Under the pieces are notes generated by a model. It was given only the letters and a program-made list of their open reading frames with translations, searched no databases and was not told the DNA's origin. A stretch of DNA of 5,989 bases, taken from contig JAHEDF010000261.1 in the NCBI GenBank assembly GCA_024641365.1, positions 1 to 5,989 on the forward strand. The letters run 5' to 3'. The position numbers and the translations under genes are program-made. The DNA is from Planctomycetota bacterium. GTDB lineage: Bacteria; Planctomycetota; UBA11346. This document shows, in pieces, positions 1 to 5,813 of this stretch; positions within the stretch are counted from its first letter, which is position 1, and each line of letters opens with the position of its first letter.

Positions 1-794
1 GCCCCACCTAATTTGGCACCCGCTTCTTGTCCCAATCGCTCAACCACCCGTGGATTAGCTGTGCTTTCAACAAAAACGGTTGGAATTTTGTTTTCGCGTA
101 GCGTCGCAATTAACTGAGAAAATCGCGCTGGATCTGGTTCCTGGCCAGTTGTGATGCCCTCAACCGGAATGACCTGTAATCCGTACGCACGGGCAAAATA
201 AGATAATGCATTATGGCTGGTCACAAGCACACGACGCTCAGAAGGTAAAGTCGCAATTTGCTTTTTTATCCAAGCATCAACTACACGTAAGTGAGCTTGA
301 TATAACTCTGTCCAGGCAGCGTAATCTGATGACCCTGCCGGATCAATTTTGACCAATGCGTCTCTAATATTGGCTGCGTATTGCATGCCATTTTTTGCAT
401 CATGCCATGCGTGTGGATCTTGATCATTATTATGTGCATGTCCGTCATGTTTATGTTGACCTGCTGTCATTGGCTCAACACCTGCCGCTGCATTTATAAT
501 GCGCTCTCGCTTAATGCCGGATGCAGAAATTAATTGTTCAAGCCACCCTTCATAACCAAGACCGTTGACCACGACGACCTGAGCTGAGGCAATTAAACGC
601 ACGTCATCGGGTGTTGGTTGAAAAGTATGCGGATCTGTCCCGGACGGGATCAGGCTAATGGCCTCAACGCGAGTGCCGCCAACATGCACAGCAATGTCTT
701 GCAAAATGGTCGTGGTGCAGACGACTCGAATAGGTGTCTGTTCTCCTGCATAGAGAGGAAAAACAGCGAACAGAAGCAGCATGAAAAGGCGCAT
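1..794 (-). CDS. znuA: Zinc/manganese ABC transporter substrate-binding protein (ZnuA/TroA family), 3' end cut by window
   Basis: This encodes an exported metal-binding protein that delivers Zn(II) or Mn(II) to an ABC importer; 264 codons are visible and the C-terminus lies beyond position 1. I read it by translating the minus strand. The start is ATG at 794-792, with an in-frame TAG two codons upstream. Residues 1-16 (MRLFMLLLFAVFPLYA) form a signal peptide. Family signatures are TDPHTFQPTPDD (53-64, ligand H56), a His-rich loop with HKHDGHAH (114-121), DPHAWHD (126-132, ligand H128), TSHNALSYFARAYGL (192-206, ligand H194) and FVESTANPR (241-249). The usual fourth ligand, an Asp near the C-terminus, lies outside the window. 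His as third ligand is the ZnuA/TroA pattern, while PsaA-type proteins use Glu; this leans toward zinc but does not settle it. The usual Asp after TSH is Asn195 here. No good Shine-Dalgarno precedes the start. The gene is divergent from the permease pair; ABC ATPase and permease genes may follow to the left. Confidence 0.88.
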   Translation of the reverse strand, partial: MRLFMLLLFAVFPLYAGEQTPIRVVCTTTILQDIAVHVGGTRVEAISLIPSGTDPHTFQPTPDDVRLIASAQVVVVNGLGYEGWLEQLISASGIKRERIINAAAGVEPMTAGQHKHDGHAHNNDQDPHAWHDAKNGMQYAANIRDALVKIDPAGSSDYAAWTELYQAHLRVVDAWIKKQIATLPSERRVLVTSHNALSYFARAYGLQVIPVEGITTGQEPDPARFSQLIATLRENKIPTVFVESTANPRVVERLGQEAGAKLGG

Positions 795-937
795 GTACTA
801 CTTTGTATTACCAGCAATGATGCGAGCAAGCCTGAAAACGGTGGCAACTTACGGTGTTCTGGGCAAACGATTTGTGCAGTGGGCCGTACCGTTTACCCCC
901 TCTTGCCCCTTTTTTCCGACTCCCAACCTCGCCGACC
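795..937. promoter_or_regulatory. Divergent intergenic region between the binding protein and the permease pair
   Basis: This 143-bp spacer must hold, or overlap, the promoters of both divergent transcripts. I found no convincing sigma-70 box pair on either strand. Two visible features stand out. A dyad GTACTACTTTGTATTAC (795-811), made of two GTAnTAC palindromes separated by TTT, directly abuts the leftward start codon. A pyrimidine-rich tract (about 896-930 on the plus strand) precedes the permease start. The dyad does not match the gammaproteobacterial Zur consensus as I know it. A role as operator is inference from position and symmetry only. Confidence 0.4.
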
Positions 938-2158
938 ATGGGCACAACGCCAACACTCGCACACGCCGCTAACAAGGGATCACAGGTCAATCGGTTCCTG
1001 TTTATCGCTTTAATTGTTTTAACCGCCGTTTTGTTTCCGCCCTTTGCTACACGCCAGCCCTGGCATGAAACCTTTTCGGCTTATTTTATAGCCATTGTTT
1101 TAGAGGCCGTGCCGTACATTTTAATTGGCTCATTATTGGCTGGCTTAATCGAAATGTTCATGCCGGCTTCATTGTTGCCGCGCATTACCAAACGCTTGGG
1201 ACTACTTGGTATTCCTGCAACAGCGATTGTCGCTCCAGCATTTCCTGCCTGTGAATGCGGCGTGTTAGCGGTTGCTCGTGGATTATTACGCAAAGGCCTA
1301 CCGCTCCCACACACCATTACTTATTTATTGGCTGGCCCTATTTTAAATCCCACTGTTTTATTCACCACCTGGTTAGCATTTCAAGATGCTCGTTATCCCA
1401 TATTACGCGGAATCGGTGGATTATTAGTTGCAATAATTATTGGCTATATTGTTTGGCGCATATCATCAAAACGTATTTTATTACCACAGGTAGTCGCCTC
1501 ATTAGAGCGCGGTGAACACAGTCATGAACATAACCATGACCATAACCACGACCACAGTCATGATCATAATCATAACCATGACCACGCACATGGTGACGGA
1601 TGTGATGATGGGTGCGGTCACGATGACAAACCGGCTCTCAATTTAGGTACCGCATTAAAAAAATCAGCTGGCACTTTAGCAAAACCACGTCGTTCACTAC
1701 GAGCGACTTTTGGCCAGCTATCAAGTCATGTGCTTGATCATTTCCTCGAAATGGCAGCCTTTTTCTTAATGGGTGTATTTATTGCGGCTGCGATGAAAAC
1801 CTATTTTGGCAATGCCGCCTTCGCAAATTTTGCAGATAATATTGTATTAGCATCATTAGCTATGATGCTCACCGCTTTTATTTTATCGCTCTGTGCAGAA
1901 GCGGATGCCTTTGTGGCCGCATCATTCAAAGACATGTTTCCCATCGGTGGACAAATGGAACCGCTAATGGCTTTCTTAGTTTATGGTCCGATGTTCGATA
2001 TTAAATTATTTTTGATGTACCGTTTAGTGTTCCGTACAGGATTTATTATTGCCATTGCCGTTGCACTGACCGTTTTAACTCTCGCGTATGTCATTTTCCT
2101 TGTACCCGTGCTTAATCGCCTGTTACTAGACATAGGCATCGGGACGGGGCCATTATGA
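938..2158 (+). CDS. PF03773-family permease (YcgR/YraQ-like) with a His-rich metal-binding loop
   Basis: This is a predicted multi-pass inner-membrane permease of 406 aa. An N-terminal hydrophobic segment (about 20-36) precedes the family core. The first half has a helix from about 48 to 72, then PACECG (103-108, Cys105 and Cys107), hydrophobic helices to about 173 and a GPILNP motif (133-138). A cytosolic or periplasmic loop at 193-230 holds an unbroken (His-X)13 alternation followed by GDGCDDGCGHDD. The second half repeats the theme with LCAEADAFVAASF (318-330) and YGPMFDIKLFLMY (349-361), motifs typical of this permease family. I chose the ATG at 938. The frame is open back to a GTG at 854, but the extra 28 residues are Pro-rich and unlike a membrane N-terminus. 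No clear Shine-Dalgarno supports either start. The stop overlaps the next start (ATGA), so the two are probably translationally coupled. Related permeases are described as Cu/Zn efflux (SO_0444) or are uncharacterised; substrate and direction are undetermined here. Confidence 0.85.
   Translation: MGTTPTLAHAANKGSQVNRFLFIALIVLTAVLFPPFATRQPWHETFSAYFIAIVLEAVPYILIGSLLAGLIEMFMPASLLPRITKRLGLLGIPATAIVAPAFPACECGVLAVARGLLRKGLPLPHTITYLLAGPILNPTVLFTTWLAFQDARYPILRGIGGLLVAIIIGYIVWRISSKRILLPQVVASLERGEHSHEHNHDHNHDHSHDHNHNHDHAHGDGCDDGCGHDDKPALNLGTALKKSAGTLAKPRRSLRATFGQLSSHVLDHFLEMAAFFLMGVFIAAAMKTYFGNAAFANFADNIVLASLAMMLTAFILSLCAEADAFVAASFKDMFPIGGQMEPLMAFLVYGPMFDIKLFLMYRLVFRTGFIIAIAVALTVLTLAYVIFLVPVLNRLLLDIGIGTGPL
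1517..1591 (+). repeat. Low-complexity CAY-NNN repeat encoding (His-X)13
   Basis: Seventy-five bases encode His at every second codon, residues 194-218 of the permease, with Asp, Asn, Ser, Glu or Ala between them. The DNA is a degenerate hexamer repeat (CATGAC, CATAAC, CACGAC and similar). Mixed use of CAT and CAC argues that the run is kept by selection on the protein and is not a recent slippage product. Such tracts are prone to length changes between strains. Positions are certain; function as a metal-buffering or sensing loop is inferred. Confidence 0.8.
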
Positions 2159-3069
2159 GCGTACCTCGTATTGTGCAGTGCATTGCATGGATGGCATTTT
2201 TGTCTGTGTTGCTTATAGGCGGTGGATACACGTCCTATATTGCCAGCTTTCAAAGTTGGATTCTTATTTCTGCAACCGGCATTTTTGCGCTCTTAGTTTT
2301 ATGCGATGCACTTTTTAATAGTCGTCATCATCATGATCATAGTCATGATCATCATGACCATGATCACGGCACACCGGTTGATCAGTGGATTCAAACCGTC
2401 ATCCACGCGATTCCACTATTTTTTATTTTAGCCATTGGCGTTACCTCATTAGGTTCACAACAAATTGTGTCGCTTATTCGCCCAGCGCCTTCTAGCGTTA
2501 CGAATAACGCACATTTTTCTGCTGCTTCGACACTAAATAATAATAACAGCACAACAACCACAACGAATAAAACAGATAATACTGCAAACAATACGGATCC
2601 AGCAACGCGGCCATTTATTGATGATCCCTCCAATCCAGAACCAATAATTCCCGTTACCAATCCATTAGAAGACCCGGTTCTCGCTAACACACCCGTAGTG
2701 CCGCTGCAATTAATGGAATTATATTATCCTAAAAAACATCCCGATGTCGTTCGCGTTGAAACCATTGGCCGCTTAATGGTGCCGACAGAAGAAGAATTAA
2801 AGAATGTGCCTCCTGAGATGGATCGTGCCGATCTTAAATTATTATTGTATCGCTATGTTATGACCTGCTGTGCTGCTGATGCCGCTCCGGTGTTTGTCGT
2901 GCTCAGAAATCGGGAACCTGGCGGCAAATTAGTCGCTGATGTCTGGGTCAAAGTCACCGGAACCTGGGTACATCCCCCAGGATTAGGCGATATGGCTAAA
3001 ATTGTAGTCGATTCCATCACCGTTATACCCGAGCCCAAAGAACCGTACTTGCAAGCGCCAAAAGAATAA
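2155..3069 (+). CDS. TIGR03943-family (YcgQ-like, DUF1980) permease partner with His-rich loop
   Basis: This 304-aa protein is the usual partner of PF03773-type permeases. Its ATG overlaps the permease stop as ATGA, so the order and coupling match the YcgR-YcgQ pair. Predicted layout: membrane segments at about 8-27 and 33-53; a His-rich loop RHHHDHSHDHHDHDH (57-71); a third segment at about 83-101; an Asn/Thr-rich linker (about 117-147); and a soluble C-terminal domain. That domain contains RYVMTCCAADAAPVFV (233-248), the family's hallmark with Cys238 and Cys239 adjacent. It is followed by WVKVTGTW (264-271). I infer that the C-terminal domain faces the periplasm or cell surface and binds metal through the CC motif and the loop. 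The biochemical role of the family is not established to my knowledge. The gene ends 16 bases before the start of the broken yqhA. Confidence 0.82.
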   Translation: MSVPRIVQCIAWMAFLSVLLIGGGYTSYIASFQSWILISATGIFALLVLCDALFNSRHHHDHSHDHHDHDHGTPVDQWIQTVIHAIPLFFILAIGVTSLGSQQIVSLIRPAPSSVTNNAHFSAASTLNNNNSTTTTTNKTDNTANNTDPATRPFIDDPSNPEPIIPVTNPLEDPVLANTPVVPLQLMELYYPKKHPDVVRVETIGRLMVPTEEELKNVPPEMDRADLKLLLYRYVMTCCAADAAPVFVVLRNREPGGKLVADVWVKVTGTWVHPPGLGDMAKIVVDSITVIPEPKEPYLQAPKE

Positions 3070-3085
3070 GACCATCATACCTGTT

Positions 3086-3855
3086 ATGATGAGGAAACTA
3101 GAAACCGGGCTCGAATTAACTATTTTTTGGAGTCGCTGGTTACAAGCGCCGATCTATGTAGGGCTGATACTTCGCTCAAGTTTTGTATTGTTATAAGTTT
3201 GCCAGAGAAGTTATTCACCTGCTCTCCATTACCGAAAAAAGCACGGAAATGGCCTTTCTTTTGGCGGTGCTGACGCTGATTGATATCGCCATGGTCGCTA
3301 ATTTAATTACCATGGTGGTAATTGGCGGTTACGCCACCTTCGTCCGCAAATTAATGCTAATTCCGCCTCAAATCATCCGTAATGGCAACAGATTAACATG
3401 GAGAACCAGAGAACCGAAGAGGAAAGCTGTGCTTTTTTTCAATAACCACAAGATTTCCACCTTGGTATTTCTCCGTTTCTCCGGTCCTCCATGTAAGTGT
3501 CTTATTATTTAGGATATAGTGAGCCGGAATTGGTATAAATTTAGATGAAAATACTGATAAACCCGATTGGTTGTCCCATATTGATCCAGGCGCGATTAAA
3601 ATTAAATTAGCCAGTTCACTAGTTGGTATATCCTCTATTCATCTTTTAAAGAGTTTTATTGAAGTAGGAAATCCCGAACAATTAGCCGATACCGTCACTA
3701 AACCAATTACGCCCGATAGTATTTTATGGCAAGTTATTATTCACATGACCTTTGTGGTGTCGACATTACTATTAGCCATTACAGAATATATTATGCACCG
3801 TCGTTACCCACGTGAAATGGCACCTTTACAACAACCGCCAAACCGGAATTCGTAA
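3086..3855 (+). pseudogene. yqhA: Disrupted YqhA-family (UPF0114/TIGR00645) inner-membrane protein
   Basis: Three fragments in three frames together give one YqhA-like protein. Fragment one starts at ATG 3086 or 3089 (MRKLETGLELTIFWSRWLQA, then PIYVGLIL) and would stop at TAA about 20 bases after the break. Fragment two (3174-3354) continues AQVLYCYKFAREVIHLL and MAFLLAVLTLIDIAMVANLI, up to ATFVRKL. Fragment three (from 3539) resumes DENTDKPDWLSHIDPGAIKI, then KLASSLVGISSIHLLKSF, and ends at TAA 3853-3855. The C at 3173 looks like a one-base insertion. A 184-bp insert (element plus one TAA copy) separates fragments two and three. Removing both gives an open frame of about 194 residues with the family's membrane segments and the LxGISSIHLL region in order. 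No other stop interrupts it, so inactivation appears recent. The function of YqhA proteins is unknown. The rejoined frame makes the pseudogene reading firm unless 3173 is a sequencing error; the insertion alone would still break the gene. Confidence 0.88.
3355..3535. mobile_element. MITE-like foldback element inserted in yqhA, with TAA target duplication
   Basis: This 181-bp insert lies between TAA at 3352-3354 and TAA at 3536-3538. Excising one TAA plus the element restores CGC AAA TTA AAT TTA GAT GAA, the expected YqhA frame. A TA duplication with a 182-bp element fits equally well. The ends are inverted repeats: TGCTAATTCCGCCTC (3355-3369) against the complement of 3521-3535 (TACCAATTCCGGCTC), 12 of 15 matching. 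Inner arms 3397-3420 and 3470-3493 match at 20 of 24 positions, both beginning CATGGAG. Both pairs share the same centre (3445), so the whole element folds without gaps. It encodes no transposase, which makes it non-autonomous; a TA or TAA duplication would suit an IS630/Tc1-mariner-like helper, but that is inference. A small stem AAAGC/GCTTT with seven Ts (3423-3439) lies near the centre. Confidence 0.85.
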
Positions 3856-3871
3856 TAATAATTTTACTTAT

Positions 3872-4702
3872 TTAACGTTTGAGTAGTACTGCATTCCACC
3901 ACGCTTCACTGCGTTCATCTATGGTGGTAAAGCCACTATCGTGCAAAGCCTTTTCAACGGTTTGACGTTTACTTTGTGCTACCCCCGAAATTAATAACTG
4001 TCCGTGTGGCAATAGTGACGTCAGCTTTGGATCTGCAGCAACCAGCAAAAGTAAATCAGCATATAAATTGGCAATAACAACCTCGACCGTACCGCAATCG
4101 ACATCGTGTAATAAATCTGAGGTTACCACCTGAGCTGATGTGAAGCCATTTAATTGACAGGATTCCTTTGTCGAACGCACCGATCCTTCATCTATATCAC
4201 TAAAATAAACGGTTTCCGCGCCTTGTTTATAAGCCAAAATCCCCAAGACACCGGTCCCGCATCCTAAATCAAGTACGCGCTGATTTTTCAAATCCATACC
4301 ACGCAATATATCCGCAGCCATGCGGGTACTGGGGTGATGACCATCGCCAAATGCTGGTGATGGCGGAATATGTATAATTAAATCATCTGCCTTTGGTGCC
4401 ATGGTGCCAGCCGGGTCTACCCATACACCCGGACAAATTTCACATGGCTGTCCATCTAGGACATTTTCTAACAGGGAACGTTCACTCACCACGTGGTGTG
4501 CCTGATCATCTAACCCTAATATTCCTAACGCCGCTATTACCGCGTCCGGAAACACACCGTGTGCGCCATACAATTCAACATCAATGCGACCATCATGACG
4601 ACTGGATAATGCATAGGCGGTAAACCCAGCAGCAGAAAAAGCGGCAGTGAGAGCGGCTTCATCACCAGCAGCCATTACGACTTTATAAACGGCGTATTCC
4701 AT
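3872..4702 (-). CDS. prmA: PrmA-like class I SAM-dependent methyltransferase (ribosomal protein L11 methyltransferase family)
   Basis: This is a predicted cytoplasmic protein methyltransferase of 276 aa; canonical PrmA (about 290 aa) trimethylates ribosomal protein L11. The N-terminal substrate-recognition half (about 1-105) is poorly conserved. It is followed by PPSPAFGDGHHPSTRM (113-128), corresponding to the PrmA AFGTGxHPTT signature. Then come SAM motif I VLDLGCGTGVLGI (143-155), the acidic loop DIDEGSV (169-175), and NLYADLLLL (212-220) in the position of the PrmA NILA motif. The C-terminus WWNAVLLKR is family-like. I chose ATG at 4702; a TTG at 4720 would add six residues with no better support. 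No good Shine-Dalgarno is visible, but a dyad abuts the start. The signature is divergent, so this may be a paralogue acting on another protein. It converges on broken yqhA with 16 bases between the stops, and follows the PBP-like gene by 48 bases. Confidence 0.75.
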   Translation of the reverse strand: MEYAVYKVVMAAGDEAALTAAFSAAGFTAYALSSRHDGRIDVELYGAHGVFPDAVIAALGILGLDDQAHHVVSERSLLENVLDGQPCEICPGVWVDPAGTMAPKADDLIIHIPPSPAFGDGHHPSTRMAADILRGMDLKNQRVLDLGCGTGVLGILAYKQGAETVYFSDIDEGSVRSTKESCQLNGFTSAQVVTSDLLHDVDCGTVEVVIANLYADLLLLVAADPKLTSLLPHGQLLISGVAQSKRQTVEKALHDSGFTTIDERSEAWWNAVLLKR

Positions 4703-4718
4703 GTGTATAAATCTACAC
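4703..4718 (-). promoter_or_regulatory. Dyad abutting the PrmA-like start codon
   Basis: On the minus strand GTGTAGATTTATACAC ends exactly where the ATG at 4702 begins. Its arms GTGTA and TACAC are perfect complements with a six-base centre. It could be a small operator or an RNA hairpin at the initiation site. Chance occurrence in this AT-rich spacer is quite possible, so I rate it low. Confidence 0.25.
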
Positions 4719-4750
4719 AAAGCTAATTTTTTGAAAACTAATTTATAATT

Positions 4751-5170
4751 TTACCGCTCAGCCGTAACCATAATAGGAATAACTTTCCAGCGCGGGTCTT
4801 GCGGAGCAGAATCTAATAATACCACGGCACCTTTTGTTCGCGCGACAAGTTCCAATGCATTTTCCGCACTCGTCGCCTCTAATGGCATTGATCCAGATCC
4901 AGCAAAAACTAATCGCTTCCATCCTCTCATTAGTAAACTGCGATCACGACCAGTCACATGCGATAAATGCAAATCAGCTGAAGGATCAACGGCCATGACT
5001 AAAGTAACAGGACTGCCATCTGCCCAAATCGTCGAGCGGCCAAGCAACAACATATTAATTCTTTTTAAATCAATGTCTTTTTCACTGACGTCGGCATTAA
5101 TAACCGCGACTTGTGCTGATGCGGGCATCAAGCAACTCAGCAGCACGACTATGGCTATTATTCGCAACAT
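4751..5170 (-). CDS. Small exported PstS-like (PBP-like) periplasmic protein
   Basis: This 139-aa protein resembles the short phosphate-binding-protein-like proteins often annotated as phosphate ABC transporter substrate-binding proteins (PBP-like superfamily). Residues 1-19 (MLRIIAIVVLLSCLMPASA) are a clear signal peptide, which is why I start at ATG 5170-5168; the frame is open back to 5272, but those 34 extra residues do not look coding. The core KDIDLKRINMLLLGRSTIWA (31-50) followed by DGSPVTLVMA (51-60) matches the family's 'xxxIFLGKxxxWxDGxPI' region. GWKRLVFAGSGSMP (83-96) and the stretch LVARTKGAVVLLDS (108-121) match the later 'V...GAIGYV' part. It is about half the length of true PstS, so a role in phosphate transport should not be assumed. 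It lies downstream of the HxHxH protein, 118 bases away, and upstream of the PrmA-like gene. Confidence 0.7.
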   Translation of the reverse strand: MLRIIAIVVLLSCLMPASAQVAVINADVSEKDIDLKRINMLLLGRSTIWADGSPVTLVMAVDPSADLHLSHVTGRDRSLLMRGWKRLVFAGSGSMPLEATSAENALELVARTKGAVVLLDSAPQDPRWKVIPIMVTAER

Positions 5171-5237
5171 CGGGTTCTCGGCGGGTAGTAATCCCATTTC
5201 GAACGCCGATTCAACTACTGTTTTGGCTTTTGGGAAA

Positions 5238-5276
5238 CCTGATGGTGAAGGACTGTTACGCACCTCCCCCATCAGG
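5238..5276 (-). other. Hairpin in the spacer between the HxHxH gene and the PBP-like gene
   Basis: On the minus strand CCTGATGGGGGAGG (5276-5263) pairs with CCTTCACCATCAGG (5251-5238) across an 11-base loop. The 14-bp stem has one G-A mismatch and one G-T wobble. It begins 12 bases after the upstream stop codon. No T-run follows on the minus strand, so it is not a standard intrinsic terminator. It could protect or process the transcript between the two genes, or be a dispersed palindromic repeat copy. Confidence 0.5.
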
Positions 5277-5288
5277 TACGCATCATTT

Positions 5289-5726
5289 TTAGTGATCGCC
5301 TTTAGGTAAACCGAGGCTCACCTTGGATTTATTGCCATCGACATCAATTTCGACCCATACTTTTGCATCTGCAGGGATTGGCTTCGGCACTTCTGCATGC
5401 ACACACAAATCACCCTCTTCTTTGTGTGATTTGCCCTTTACCGAACCTTTTCCGCTTTCGATGCCGATCCACCCGCGCACCACACCAGCAGGCAACTCAC
5501 CCTTAGGTGTTAATTTGATTTCCACTTCTTCGCCTGGATGTACGTCCCCAATTAAACTAACAGTGAACGCAACGCCATTTAAAGTCGCTTCTCCAACTGC
5601 AACTGCTTTTTCATGATCATGCTTATGATCAGCTTTTTCCTCCGCTAATAAAGGCGCGGAGAAATAAACTGGAGTGGCAACTGCAGCAAAAAGTGCACTT
5701 GCGATGATAAGATTTTTTATGGACAT
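5289..5726 (-). CDS. Small periplasmic HxHxH protein linked to an RND metal-efflux pump
   Basis: I do not recognise a named family with certainty. The 145-aa product has an N-terminal signal peptide (about 1-28, ending SAPLLA). The mature protein opens with a metal-binding-type cluster DHKHDHEK (33-40), with His34, His36 and His38. The rest (about 45-140) is predicted from its alternating hydrophobic pattern to be a beta-sandwich, reminiscent of YtkA/FixH-type periplasmic domains. A single Cys108 sits beside His110 in DLCVH, and the protein ends KGDH. The start is supported by AGGAGA at 5739-5734, seven bases from the ATG. The gene lies 87 bases downstream of the RND pump stop on the same strand. 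That position suggests a periplasmic metal chaperone or scavenger for the pump, but this is inferred from context only. Confidence 0.8.
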   Translation of the reverse strand: MSIKNLIIASALFAAVATPVYFSAPLLAEEKADHKHDHEKAVAVGEATLNGVAFTVSLIGDVHPGEEVEIKLTPKGELPAGVVRGWIGIESGKGSVKGKSHKEEGDLCVHAEVPKPIPADAKVWVEIDVDGNKSKVSLGLPKGDH

Positions 5727-5733
5727 AAGATAG

Positions 5734-5739
5734 TCTCCT
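5734..5739 (-). promoter_or_regulatory. Ribosome binding site of the HxHxH protein gene
   Basis: AGGAGA on the minus strand sits seven bases before the ATG at 5726-5724. It is the only strong Shine-Dalgarno among the starts in this window and fixes this start codon. Confidence 0.8.
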
Positions 5740-5813
5740 AAGGACGTGTTGGTTAATGAACAGAATGGTCAGCACTGCAAACAAAAAAAGATGGTGATTA
5801 AGAGGTGCATGTC

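Noticed and set aside
650..847. A 65-codon minus-strand frame with a hydrophobic Cys-rich stretch.
   Set aside because: It is a shifted frame of the ZnuA-type gene; the real frame shows the DPH, His-loop and TSH signatures.
3423..3439. Intrinsic terminator (AAAGC-TGT-GCTTT plus T-run) inside the foldback element.
   Set aside because: The stem is only five base pairs and AT-rich, too weak to call without expression data.
3183..3512. A 109-codon rightward frame that could be taken for an intact small membrane protein.
   Set aside because: Its first half is the middle of YqhA, and its second half (from about 3355) reads through the inserted foldback element.
3571..3855. A 94-codon rightward frame as a separate gene.
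   Set aside because: It starts at a TTG without an RBS and is the C-terminal half of YqhA. The family sequence continues upstream to 3539.
5171..5272. A 34-residue N-terminal extension of the PBP-like protein.
   Set aside because: It would bury a clear signal peptide, and most of the hairpin at 5238-5276 falls within it. No RBS supports the upstream ATG.
5780..5800. Intrinsic terminator after the RND gene, suggested by a run of seven Ts on the minus strand.
   Set aside because: No stable GC-rich stem precedes the T-run.
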